Position numbers and translations under genes: made by a program. Under the pieces are notes generated by a model, which worked only from the letters and a program-made list of their open reading frames with translations, made no database searches and was not told where the DNA came from. This document shows, in pieces, positions 31,599-40,925 of a stretch of DNA of 64,000 nt. The stretch spans positions 485,744-549,743 of the forward strand of contig NZ_WBIN01000001.1 of assembly GCF_009749385.1 (NCBI RefSeq), read 5' to 3'. The stretch comes from Agromyces allii. Lineage in GTDB: Bacteria; Actinomycetota; Actinomycetes; Actinomycetales; Microbacteriaceae. Position 1 is the stretch's first letter. Every line of letters begins with the position of its first letter.

Positions 31599-32480
31599 TC
31601 AGTCGCGCGGTTCGAGGAGGTAGGCGTTGAACGCGCGCGTCGTCTCGAGGTCGAACGGGAACGCCGCGCCGTCGAGCTCGGTGACGCCCGCCGCGAGGCG
31701 CACGCTCGAGACCAGCCAGATCGCGTCGGCCGTGCCGAGCTCCTCGGTGCGGATGTCGCGGTACGAGGTCTCGCGCCCGGTCTCGGCGAGATGGTCGAAC
31801 AGGCTCATCTGCGTGGTGCCGTGCAGGATCGCGCCCGACGGTGCGGGCGTCGAGTAGACGTCGCCGTGCCGAAGGATCACGCTCGACGTCGGCCCCTCCA
31901 TGACGAACCCGTCGGACGAGATGAAGATCGTGTCGTCGGCGCCGCGCCGGTGCGCCTCCCGCAGCGCGGCCATGTTCGTGGCGTAGCTGAGCGTCTTCGC
32001 GCCGAGCAGCAGCCACGGGGCCTTCGCGGCCGCGTCGTGCGCGTACCCGCGATCGAGCGTGACCACGCTGATGCCCTGCTCGCGCGGGCGGCTGAAGTCG
32101 GCGGCGGGCGCGGCGTGCAGCCACGCGGTCGGCGCCGGGCCGTGCTCGACGCCACGGCTCAGCACGAGCTTCAACGCGAACTCCCCGGTGGCGGGCAGCA
32201 GCTCGACCGCTCGGGCGATGGCCGCGCGCCACTGCGCGAGGTTCGGCTCGGGCAGCTCGCAGATCACGGCGGAGTTGCGCAGCCGATCGAGGTGCGGCCC
32301 GCTCTCCTGCGCATGCCCGTTCGTCACCGAGATGGTCTCGAACACGCCGTCGCCGCGTTGCGTCGAGAGCTCGCCGACGCGAAGGGCCGGGGCATCGGCC
32401 GGCACCTCGCGAAAGGTCGACGCGAGGTCGTCGACACGGGCATCCGCGGGCAGCGGCTCGAGCAGCAGGGTGACGGTCAT
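31599..32480 (-). CDS. pabC: Class IV aminotransferase, aminodeoxychorismate-lyase-like
   Basis: This 293-residue PLP fold-type IV enzyme has the Schiff-base Lys in LLLGAKTLSYATN and the cofactor-binding FVMEGPTSSVILRHGD and ILHGTTQMSLF. The neighbouring order in M. tuberculosis (Rv0811c-Rv0812-Rv0813c) supports 4-amino-4-deoxychorismate lyase (p-aminobenzoate for folate). Here the gene sits 16 kb away from ygfZ. A branched-chain or D-amino acid aminotransferase role cannot be excluded. Confidence 0.8.
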   Translation of the reverse strand: MTVTLLLEPLPADARVDDLASTFREVPADAPALRVGELSTQRGDGVFETISVTNGHAQESGPHLDRLRNSAVICELPEPNLAQWRAAIARAVELLPATGEFALKLVLSRGVEHGPAPTAWLHAAPAADFSRPREQGISVVTLDRGYAHDAAAKAPWLLLGAKTLSYATNMAALREAHRRGADDTIFISSDGFVMEGPTSSVILRHGDVYSTPAPSGAILHGTTQMSLFDHLAETGRETSYRDIRTEELGTADAIWLVSSVRLAAGVTELDGAAFPFDLETTRAFNAYLLEPRD

Positions 32481-32701
32481 GCCTCGATGCTACGCGGATG
32501 CCGCGGGGCGGCCGGCACTCGTCGTCGGCCGGCGAACGCCTCGCGAGCTCGTCGGCGGGGTGGACACCGCCTCGCCCGGACGACCGCGAACGGCCGAGGG
32601 CATGAGGAGGCCGGCCGCAGGAACGCCTCTCGGCGCGAGGCCGCTCGGAGCGGCGAATATTGGAGCCCGGGGTTACTGCGGCCGGCCACGTCAAGTGTAA
32701 A

Positions 32702-32748
32702 CGAGGCGAGGCGGTGCGGTATTCCGTGCGTCCCGAACGCTCGCCTCG
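32702..32748 (-). terminator. Possible terminator after the hypothetical gene at 32771
   Basis: A 9-bp perfect stem (32702-32710 with 32740-32748) with a long loop lies 23 bases beyond the stop. The 290-base gap at 32481-32770 holds no gene that I can see. Confidence 0.4.
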
Positions 32749-32770
32749 GGCGACACCGCGTCGAGCCGAT

Positions 32771-33415
32771 TCAGTCGAGCGCGTCGCGCCGCCACAGCCG
32801 CGCGCAGGCCGCGAACTCGTCGGCCAGTTGCGTGAGCCGCAGGGCACGCTGGGTCAACTCGCGCGGACGGTCGGGATGCACGTGGTCGGCCGCATCGGCG
32901 TCGTCGGCGAGGCTCGTGTAGCCCACCCCGACGAGCCGGCAGAACGCGGCGGCCCGATCGAGCGCGACGGCGAAGTCGCCGACGAACAGTCCGTGCAGGA
33001 TGCGGTCGGCGAGTTCGCGCACCTCGTCGGGTCCGGCCGGAACCGGGGCGCCCGCGACGACCTGGTCGATCGTGTGCGACACCTCGGCTCCGCGCTGGTA
33101 GCCGAGGCTGACGCCCTGCGGATCTTGGCGGATGAGCGTGCGCAGCAGGTAGACCCGCCAGAGCGCGCCGGGCAGGCTCTTCGCCGAGGCTTGCGCCCAC
33201 AGCTCGGCGATCGCGTCGATGCCGTGCTCGTCGGTGTACGAGATGAGACGCGCGACGACCTGCGGGTCGGGGTCCTCACGCACGCGTGCGAGGAGCGCCG
33301 CGGCCGTGTCGTGGGCCATGCGGCTGAGCCGAGCGGGGTCTTCGCCGCCCAGGTACGAGTCGAACACGTGCGGCGGGAACTTGGTCGGACGGTGGAAGGA
33401 GTCGTCGGAAGCCAT
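32771..33415 (-). CDS. Conserved-looking hypothetical protein
   Basis: This 214-residue protein starts MASDDSFHRPTKFPPHVFDSY. It is soluble, mostly helical and rich in Asp, Ala and Arg, with no signal peptide, membrane segment or recognisable catalytic motif. Phrases such as WRVYLLRTLIRQDPQGVSLGY and LADRILHGLFVGDFAVALDRA look like a helical-repeat or regulatory fold. Codon use matches its neighbours, so I believe it is real. I do not recognise a function. It is divergent from tRNA-Lys. Confidence 0.65.
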   Translation of the reverse strand: MASDDSFHRPTKFPPHVFDSYLGGEDPARLSRMAHDTAAALLARVREDPDPQVVARLISYTDEHGIDAIAELWAQASAKSLPGALWRVYLLRTLIRQDPQGVSLGYQRGAEVSHTIDQVVAGAPVPAGPDEVRELADRILHGLFVGDFAVALDRAAAFCRLVGVGYTSLADDADAADHVHPDRPRELTQRALRLTQLADEFAACARLWRRDALD

Positions 33416-33566
33416 TGCCGCCAAGGGTACCCGCTCGGCCTCGGCGCCCGCCCGAGGTCGTCCCTCCGCGCTCTCGCCGCATTGCACGCACGGCACACGG
33501 GCCGACGCGTTCGCGCGCCCCCAGCGAGCGCGAACCGGGCCTGCGCACCGGGTAATGTGGTCACGC

Positions 33567-33639
33567 GGGCCTCTAGCTCAGTTGGCAGAGCAGCGGACTT
33601 TTAATCCGCGGGTCGTGGGTTCGAGCCCCACGGGGCCCA
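33567..33639 (+). tRNA. tRNA-Lys (anticodon UUU)
   Basis: The 73-base cloverleaf has acceptor stem GGGCCTC with GGGGCCC (one G-U), D-arm GCTC...GAGC, anticodon stem GCGGA/TCCGC around CTTTTAA (anticodon TTT), and T-arm GTGGG-TTCGAGC-CCCAC. The discriminator is A. The CCA end is not encoded. TAATGT about 15 bases upstream may be the -10. Confidence 0.95.
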
Positions 33640-34018
33640 CCGTGATCACCGGCGCAGACTGCCGAATCGACGGCTCAGGCTGCCGAACTCGGCGATTCGA
33701 TCGTGATCCGGCTCGATCGGATGACCCGGGACACCGTCTGGCGGGAGTTCGCCCTCGTTCGAAGGTGGCGCTCCCGCCCCGACGGCCCCTCCCCAAGTGT
33801 CCCCTTGGTCCGCACGACTCCGTGCGAATTGGGACTCACCGTACGCTCCTGCACGCGTGAACACCAGTGTTTTCCCGGGGATTTTCGGCGCCGATCGACG
33901 GATGCCGCGGCGCCCCGCGCGCACTCGCTCGCGTGAGAGCGCGACCACGCACGGGAACGCACGCGAGGTCGCGCGAAGCGTCGGATCGGCGCGAGAACCG
34001 CGCCGATCCGCGCAGCAT
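33640..34018. other. Gap between tRNA-Lys and the LLM oxidoreductase gene
   Basis: These 379 bases contain short ORFs on both strands, but none has a ribosome site or protein-like composition. A perfect 12-bp hairpin at 33982-34010 lies eight bases after the LLM gene stop on the minus strand and is a likely terminator. Nothing else is recognised. Confidence 0.5.
33982..34010 (-). terminator. Terminator after the LLM oxidoreductase gene
   Basis: A perfect 12-bp stem (33982-33993 with 33999-34010) has a five-base loop, right behind the stop at 34019. Confidence 0.7.
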
Positions 34019-35068
34019 TCAGCCGACGATCGACCGCAGCCCCGACATCAGCGCGATGCGCTCCGCCGAGTTGCGCGCGAGCGGCGTGACCGCGAGGGTG
34101 GTGACGCCCGCCTGCCGGAACGCCGCGACGCGTTCGGCGACCTCCGCGGGCGAGCCGATGAGCGAGATCGCGCGCACGAGGTCGTCGGGCACGGCGGCCA
34201 CGGCCTCCTCGCGGCGACCCTCGAGGTAGAGGTCCTGGATGCGCGCGGCATCCGCCTCGAAGCCGTAGCTCGCGACGAGGTCGTTGTAGAAGTTCTTGCC
34301 GCGCGCGCCCATGCCGCCCACGTAGAGCGCGAGCTGCGGCTTGGCGGCCGCGAGGGCGAGGGCCGTGAGGTCGGGGTCGTCGGTGATCGCCAGCGCGGGG
34401 CTCGCGAACACGTCGAGCGGGGCGAGGTCGGCCGACCGCTTCGCCGTGCCTGCGGCGAGCGCGTCACCCCAGACATCCGTCGCCTTCTCGGGGTGGAAGA
34501 ACATGGGCAGCCAGCCGTCGGCGATCTCGGCGGTCTGCTCGACGGACTTCTGGCCGAGCGAGGCGACCGTGATCGGGATGCGCTCGCGCACGGGGTGGTT
34601 GATGAGCTTCAGCGGCTTGCCGAGCCCGGTGCCTTCGCCGGCGGGCAGCGGGATCGAGTAGTTGCGCCCCTGGTGCACGACCGGTTCGCGCCGCCAGGTC
34701 ATGCGGCAGATGTCGATGATCTCGCGCGTGCGGCCGAGCGGCGCGTCGTAGCGCACCCCGTGGAATCCCTCGATGACCTGCGGCCCCGAGGCGCCGATGC
34801 CGAGCTCGAACCGGCCGTTCGAGACGTAGTCGAGGCCGGCCGCGGTCATGGCCGTCAGGGTCGGCGTGCGCGTGTACAACTGCAGGATGCCGGATGCCAG
34901 CGTGATCTCCGAGGTGCGCGCCGCGAGGAATCCGAGCTGGCTGACGGCGTCGAACGAGTACGCCTCGGGCACCGCGATGAGGTCGACGCCCGCCTGCTCG
35001 AGTTCGGCGACCTCGTCGGCCACCTCGCGGAACCCGCCCGCATAGTTCAGGAACATCCCGACGCGCAT
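34019..35068 (-). CDS. LLM-class (luciferase-like) F420-dependent oxidoreductase
   Basis: This 349-residue TIM-barrel flavin/F420 oxidoreductase has the family features MRVGMFLNYAGGF, VDLIAVPEAYSFD, SGILQLYTRTPTLTAM, GRFELGIGASGPQVIEGFHG and ITVASLGQKSVEQTAEIADGWLP. The ATG follows AGGAG. Actinobacterial members commonly use reduced F420, but the cofactor cannot be settled from sequence alone and the substrate is unknown. It is divergent from the MarP-type protease. Confidence 0.86.
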   Translation of the reverse strand: MRVGMFLNYAGGFREVADEVAELEQAGVDLIAVPEAYSFDAVSQLGFLAARTSEITLASGILQLYTRTPTLTAMTAAGLDYVSNGRFELGIGASGPQVIEGFHGVRYDAPLGRTREIIDICRMTWRREPVVHQGRNYSIPLPAGEGTGLGKPLKLINHPVRERIPITVASLGQKSVEQTAEIADGWLPMFFHPEKATDVWGDALAAGTAKRSADLAPLDVFASPALAITDDPDLTALALAAAKPQLALYVGGMGARGKNFYNDLVASYGFEADAARIQDLYLEGRREEAVAAVPDDLVRAISLIGSPAEVAERVAAFRQAGVTTLAVTPLARNSAERIALMSGLRSIVG

Positions 35069-35344
35069 GTCACTCCTCATCGTGTAATCGGCCGACGATC
35101 GCGGCCTCTCCGAGGCTAACCGACGGCCTCGCGCGGGCGACGGGAGATTGTGCGCGGGCCACGAGCCTGCGGCGGCGGTCGCGCGATCGGTGGTGGGAAA
35201 CCGTGAACCGCGCGTCCCGGAACCGCGCGTCTCGCAGCATGCTCGAAGGCGGATGCCGCAGGCTGGAGGTTCGCGCCGACCGACGGCGCGGCCGACGCGA
35301 ACGGCATGCCGGCGGCATCCGACGCGCTCGACGGACGGAGGACC

Positions 35345-36523
35345 ATGGGCTGGAGCCTGCTGCTCGACGTGCTGCTGGTGCTCGTGTTCATCGGCGCCGT
35401 CGTGAACGGGTACCGCACGGGCCTGCTGCGCACGGCCGCGGGCCTGATCGGCGTGCTGCTCGGCGCGGTCGCCGCCGCGTTCGTGATGCCGTGGGTCATG
35501 GGACTGGTCTCCGCGCCCGAGTGGCGCGCACCGGCGGCCATCGGCGCGGCGCTCGTGCTGATCTCCATCGGCGGGACGGCCGGCGGCGCGCTCGGCGCGG
35601 TCCTCGGCCGAGGGGCCGTGGCTGTGAAGCTCGGCGTCGTCGACCGGATCCTGGGCGCCGTCGGCAACCTGCTCGTGACGGTGTTCGTGGTGATGCTCGT
35701 CGCCTCGGGCGTCTCGGCCATGGGCGTGCCGGTGGTGTCGCCCGCGATCGCCGGTTCCCGGGTGCTCGGCACGATCGAGGCGCTGACGCCCACGCCGGCG
35801 CAGCGGTTCCTCGCCGAGGTGCGATCCGCAGCGGTCGGCGAGGCCCTCCCCTGGCTCGTCGATGTGCTCGAAGTGCCGGCCGAGGCCCCGACGCTCCCGT
35901 CGGGCGGCGTCGACGATCCCGAGATCGCGCAGGCCGCGGCATCCGTCGTCCGGGTCACCGGCACGGCCTTCGAGTGCGGGGTCTCGATGTCGGGAAGCGG
36001 GTTCGTGATCGCGCCCGGCCGCATCGTGACGAACGCGCATGTCGTGGCCGGGGTCGACGAGCCGGTCGTCGAGACGCCGGGCCTCGCCGCCCGTTCCGGC
36101 TCGATCGTCGCCTTCGACGCCGACCTCGACCTCGCGATCATCGCCGTCGACGGGCTCGACGCGGCGGCGCTGCCGGTGACGGATGCCGCGGCGGGCGCGG
36201 ATGTCGCGGTGGCGGGCTACCCGTTCGGCGGTCCGCTCGAACTCCGGCCCGGTCGGGTCATGTCCGTGGGATCGGTGACCTTCCGCGAGGCCGACGGCAC
36301 CTCGACGCGCAACGTCATGACGCTCGCGGCCGACGTCGACCACGGCAACTCGGGCGGCCCGGTGCTCACGGGCGACGGCACGGTCGCGGGCGTCGTGTTC
36401 GCGAAGTCGGAGGCCGTCGACAACGTGGGCTTCGCCATTCCGGTGTCGACGCTGAACGCCTTCGCGGGCGACGCGGCGTCGCTCGACCGGGCAGTCGACT
36501 CGGGCAGCTGCTCGACGGACTGA
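35345..36523 (+). CDS. marP: MarP-type membrane serine protease (CvpA + trypsin-like)
   Basis: This 392-residue protein has four N-terminal membrane helices of the CvpA/colicin V type (about 1-135). A periplasmic chymotrypsin-like domain follows, with triad H232 (TNAHVV), D262 (DLAII) and S336 (GNSGGPVL). C211 and C389 are placed like the disulfide-forming pair of mycobacterial MarP, whose triad is H235/D264/S343. MarP is needed for acid and oxidative-stress resistance in M. tuberculosis. The ATG follows GGAGGA. An upstream in-frame ATG at 35306 is less well placed. Confidence 0.9.
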   Translation: MGWSLLLDVLLVLVFIGAVVNGYRTGLLRTAAGLIGVLLGAVAAAFVMPWVMGLVSAPEWRAPAAIGAALVLISIGGTAGGALGAVLGRGAVAVKLGVVDRILGAVGNLLVTVFVVMLVASGVSAMGVPVVSPAIAGSRVLGTIEALTPTPAQRFLAEVRSAAVGEALPWLVDVLEVPAEAPTLPSGGVDDPEIAQAAASVVRVTGTAFECGVSMSGSGFVIAPGRIVTNAHVVAGVDEPVVETPGLAARSGSIVAFDADLDLAIIAVDGLDAAALPVTDAAAGADVAVAGYPFGGPLELRPGRVMSVGSVTFREADGTSTRNVMTLAADVDHGNSGGPVLTGDGTVAGVVFAKSEAVDNVGFAIPVSTLNAFAGDAASLDRAVDSGSCSTD

Positions 36524-36559
36524 GCCCGACGAACCTCGCGTGCTTCCGGGCGGGCGAGG

Positions 36560-37495
36560 CTACTCGGCGGTGAACCCGGCGAAGTGGATGCCCCACGAGA
36601 GCTCCCACGCCTCGCCCGGGTCGAGCCAGCGGAGGCCGCGACCCGAGTTGAACGCCTCGGCGGGCGCGGTCATCGGTTCGATCGCGATGGCGACCTGGCC
36701 GTCTTCGCCCGGGAATCGGTGGGTCGTGTAGACCTGCACGTAGGCGAACTCGTCGTCGGCCCGGATCGAGACCGTGCGGCCGTCGGGAGCGGTGAGCGAG
36801 TGCACCACCTCGCCGTCGCGGTCGACGACCTCGCCGAAGGCGTCGTCGAGCGACAGGTCGGCCACGCGGCGCCCCTCGCGGAGGTCCCACTCGGTGCCGT
36901 CGACGGGCACCTCTCCCGTGGGCAGCAGGCGGTCGTCGACCTCGATGTGGCTCGCGGCGTCGAGCTTCAGCACGAGTTCGCCCGTGGGCACGCCGCCGAT
37001 CTTGAGGTAGGGATGCGTGCCGATCGCGACCGGCGCGGCCTCGCCGCCGAGGTTCTCGATGTGGTGCGTGACGCGCAGCCCGTCGGCGACGAGTTCGTAG
37101 TGCACCGCGGTCTCGAGCAGGAACGGGTAGCCGAGCTGCGGGTAGATGTTCGCCGCGAGGGTGACCGAGTCGCGCTGCTGGTCGACGACGCGGTACTCGG
37201 CGTAGCGGAGCAGCCCGTGGATGGCGTTGTTGAACTTGGGCTCGGTGATCGCGAGGCGGTGCTCGAGCCCCTCGTCGTCGCGCCAGACGCCGTCGCGGAT
37301 GCGGTTCGGCCACGGCACGAGCACGATGCCGGCGCCCATGGGCGTGACCTCGTCGTCGGCATACGGCGGAACGAGGTCGATGCCGTTGATGCTGAGGGTG
37401 CGGATGCCGGCGGCCACGGACGTGATCGTCGCGTGGAGGTCACCGCTCGCGGTCGAGGTCTCGAGCACGAACTGCTCGCCCGTGGGAAGCGTCAT
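36560..37495 (-). CDS. galM: Aldose 1-epimerase (mutarotase) of the galactose locus
   Basis: This 311-residue GalM-family enzyme interconverts alpha and beta hexoses. It shows NRIRDG (sugar-binding Arg), NNAIHGLLRYAEY (catalytic His), GTHPYLKIGG (second His), DDEFAYVQVYTTH and a late Glu in IAIEPMTAP. It follows the DeoR regulator in one operon. Its start is joined to the regulator's stop by a 20-base tandem duplication that makes a seven-codon ORF between them. Confidence 0.9.
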   Translation of the reverse strand: MTLPTGEQFVLETSTASGDLHATITSVAAGIRTLSINGIDLVPPYADDEVTPMGAGIVLVPWPNRIRDGVWRDDEGLEHRLAITEPKFNNAIHGLLRYAEYRVVDQQRDSVTLAANIYPQLGYPFLLETAVHYELVADGLRVTHHIENLGGEAAPVAIGTHPYLKIGGVPTGELVLKLDAASHIEVDDRLLPTGEVPVDGTEWDLREGRRVADLSLDDAFGEVVDRDGEVVHSLTAPDGRTVSIRADDEFAYVQVYTTHRFPGEDGQVAIAIEPMTAPAEAFNSGRGLRWLDPGEAWELSWGIHFAGFTAE

Positions 37496-37515
37496 GCCTC
37501 AACTCTAGGGTTCAT
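37492..37515 (-). CDS. Seven-codon minicistron between deoR and galM
   Basis: ATG-AAC-CCT-AGA-GTT-GAG-GCA-TGA: its start overlaps the deoR stop and its stop overlaps the galM start, both as ATGA. It exists because a 20-base unit is duplicated. It is probably a by-product that keeps deoR and galM translationally coupled; the peptide itself may have no role. Confidence 0.45.
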   Translation of the reverse strand: MNPRVEA

Positions 37516-37531
37516 CCCTCAACTCTAGGGT
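37497..37531. repeat. Tandem 15-base repeat, period 20, at the deoR-galM junction
   Basis: CCTCAACTCTAGGGT occurs at 37497-37511 and again at 37517-37531. Each copy carries the same regulator-end or leader-end codons (PRVE) and the GAGG before an ATG. Confidence 0.9.
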
Positions 37532-38402
37532 CTCGCGCGATCGCCGTCGCGAGGCCGGCCTCGCGCAGTTCCGCGATGAGCGGGGCGGGTGCCGCGGCAT
37601 CCGTGATGAGCGTGTCGAAGGCGTCGACGGCGGCGATGCGGCCGAGGTGCACCTCGCCGAGCTTGGTGGCGTCGGCGACGACGATCGAGCGCGCCGAGGC
37701 CCTCAGCATCAGGGTCTTGACCGAGGCCTCCGGCAGGTTCGCGTTCGTCACGCCGTGCACCGGGTCGACGCCGTTGCAGCCGATGAAGGCGAGGTCGACG
37801 TGCACCTCGTCGAGCATCGAGCCGGCGAGCGGGTGCACGAGCGAGTGCTGCTTCGGGCGCAGGCTCCCGCCGGTGACGATGACCGTGAACCGCGGGATCT
37901 CGGGTTCGAGCTCGAGCGCGATCGACAGCCCGTTGGTGAACACCGTGAGGTCGTCGAGATCGGTGCGGGCGCGCAGGGCTCGCGCGATCTGGAGCGTCGT
38001 CGTGCCGACGTCGAGGATCACGCTCTGCCCGCTGCGCACGAGCGAGGCGGCGTGCACGCCGATCAGGCGCTTCGGTTCGACGGATGCCGCGAGCGCCTCT
38101 TCGAAGCTCGGTTCGCGTTCGGGGCGCTCGGCCTCGATGAGCGAGCCGAGCGGAACGGCGCCGCCGTGCACGCGCCGGATCGAGCCGCGGCGCTCCAGCG
38201 CGTCGAGGTCGGCCCTGGCCGTGACGGTCGTGACGCCGAAGACGCTGCTGAGCTCGGCGACGCGCACGAATCCGCGTTCGACGACGAGGGCGAGGGCGCG
38301 CTCACGCCGTTCGGGGGCGGGGAGTGCGGGGAGCGCGGCCTGCACGGCCGGCGCCGGGGCAGGGCCGGTCGCGGGCAGTGGCTCGTGCGCGGCATCCGTC
38401 AT
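37512..38402 (-). CDS. DeoR/GlpR-family regulator of the galactose genes
   Basis: This 296-residue regulator has a 25-residue Pro/Ala tail and an N-terminal DeoR helix-turn-helix (ALVVERGFVRVAELSSVFGV, TARADLDALERRGSIRRVHGG). A sugar-phosphate-binding domain follows (VILDVGTTTLQIARAL, FTNGLSIALEL, VIVTGGSLRPKQHSLVH, VDLAFIGCNGVDP). The ATG at 38402 has GAGGA upstream. It is divergent from galT-galK, with a direct-repeat operator between, so it probably represses the gal genes and releases them on a sugar phosphate. Confidence 0.88.
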   Translation of the reverse strand: MTDAAHEPLPATGPAPAPAVQAALPALPAPERRERALALVVERGFVRVAELSSVFGVTTVTARADLDALERRGSIRRVHGGAVPLGSLIEAERPEREPSFEEALAASVEPKRLIGVHAASLVRSGQSVILDVGTTTLQIARALRARTDLDDLTVFTNGLSIALELEPEIPRFTVIVTGGSLRPKQHSLVHPLAGSMLDEVHVDLAFIGCNGVDPVHGVTNANLPEASVKTLMLRASARSIVVADATKLGEVHLGRIAAVDAFDTLITDAAAPAPLIAELREAGLATAIARDPRVEG

Positions 38403-38430
38403 GTCCGTATCCTCTGCGAAGGCGACGGGT

Positions 38431-38466
38431 TTTGCAATACGAAACCCGGTTGTTTGCAAAACGAAA
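38431..38466. promoter_or_regulatory. Direct-repeat operator between deoR and galT
   Basis: TTTGCAATACGAAA (38431-38444) and TTTGCAAAACGAAA (38453-38466) differ at one base and are 22 bases apart, two helical turns. They are the most AT-rich stretch of this locus. DeoR-family repressors bind direct repeats of this kind. Confidence 0.7.
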
Positions 38467-38484
38467 ATCGCGTAGGGTGGCCGC

Positions 38485-39722
38485 GTGCTTGACACCGAAC
38501 CGGTCTTCGACCCCGCCATCGCCGTGCGCCCCGCGAAGCTCGCCGACGGCCGCGACCTCATCTACTTCGACGACGTCGACACGACGCTCGACGCCGCACG
38601 GTCGGTCGACGCCCGCACGCTCGACCCGCGCCCCGCGAACGCGCACATGCGGCAGGACCCGCTCACCGGTGAATGGGTCTCGATCGCGGCCGCACGCCAG
38701 AACCGCGTCATGCTGCCGCCCGCGCACCTCGACCCGCTCGCCCCGCAGACGCCCGACAACCCGTCCGAGATCCCGAGCGTGTACGACGTGGCCGTGTTCG
38801 AGAACCGCTCCCCCTCGTTCGGCCCCGCCCTCGCCGAGCCCGACGCCTCCGACGCCGAGGCGCTCGCGGACCTGCGCCGCATCGGCCTCGAGCGCACGAA
38901 GACCTCGATCGGCCGCTGCGAGGTCGTGTGCTTCAGCCCCGCGCACGAGGGCTCGTTCGGCTCGCTCTCGCGCTCGCGCGCACGCACGGTGATCGAGGCG
39001 TGGGCGCACCGCACCGCGGCGCTCTCGGCACTGCCCGGCGTGCAGGAGGTGTTCCCGTTCGAGAACCGCGGCCGCGAGATCGGCGTCACGCTGCCGCACC
39101 CGCACGGCCAGATCTACTCGTACCCCTACATCACCCCGCGCACCGAGCGCCTGCTCGCCGCGATCGACGACTACGGGCCCACGCTCATGGGCGACATCCT
39201 CGAGCGCGAGCGCAACGGCCCCCGCGTGCTGCTCTCGGGCGAGCACTGGACGGCGTTCGTGCCCTTCGCCGCGCGCTGGCCCATCGAGGTGCACCTGCTG
39301 CCCCACCGCCACGTGCCCGACTTCGCCGCGACGACCCTCGACGAGCGCGACGAGCTCGCCGGCCTCTACCTGCAACTGCTGCGCGGCATCGACAAGTTGT
39401 ACGACTCCCCCACTCCGTACATCGCGGCCTGACACCAGGCGCCCGTGCACGAGCACCGCGACGACGTGCGGCTCATGCTGCAGATCACGAGCCCGCGCCG
39501 CGCGGCCGACAAGCTCAAGTTCCTCGCCGGCTCCGAAGCCGCCAAGGGCGCCTGGATCGGCGACGTCGCCCCCGAGGCCGCAGCCGAGGCGCTCCGCACC
39601 GCGATCGCGGCCGCCGCGAGCGACGAGACGAGCGCCGCCACGCCGACCGCCGCGAACGCGAAGACCACGACGACGGATGCCGCGGCATCCGCACCGGCAT
39701 CCGAGACCGAAGGACCCCGAGC

Positions 39723-39726
<4 letters not shown>
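38485..39726 (+). pseudogene. galT: Galactose-1-phosphate uridylyltransferase with an in-frame TGA
   Basis: From the GTG at 38485 the frame encodes GalT: GEWVSIAAARQNR, FENRSPSFG and the active-site HPHGQIYSYP with its nucleotidylated His. After PTPYIAA it meets TGA at 39430-39432, then continues in the same frame as HQAPVHEHRDDVRLMLQI and KLKFLAGSEAAKGAWIGD to a stop at 39724-39726. The family has WHQAP at this place, so TGG has become TGA at codon 316 of 414. The lost part completes the sugar-nucleotide site. The full frame overlaps galK by ATGA, which a premature stop would uncouple. Possible explanations are a nonsense mutation, a sequence error, or read-through (TGA is followed by C). 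Confidence 0.85.
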
Positions 39727-40886
<1,160 letters not shown>

Positions 40887-40895
40887 GCTCCGCCC

Positions 40896-40918
40896 CGGCG
40901 ACCTCGCCGAGGTCGCCG
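40896..40918. terminator. Terminator between galK and the GNAT gene
   Basis: A perfect 10-bp stem (40896-40905 with 40909-40918) has a three-base loop in the 39 bases between the convergent genes. Confidence 0.65.
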
Positions 40919-40925
40919 CAGGGGC

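Noticed and set aside
33646..33948. Short overlapping ORFs on both strands after tRNA-Lys
   Set aside because: No ribosome sites and no protein-like pattern; the strands contradict each other. Treated as non-coding.
39430..39432. Selenocysteine reading of the galT TGA
   Set aside because: The family has Trp here, not Cys or Sec. I see no convincing selenocysteine-insertion hairpin just downstream, and no Sec genes are in the window.
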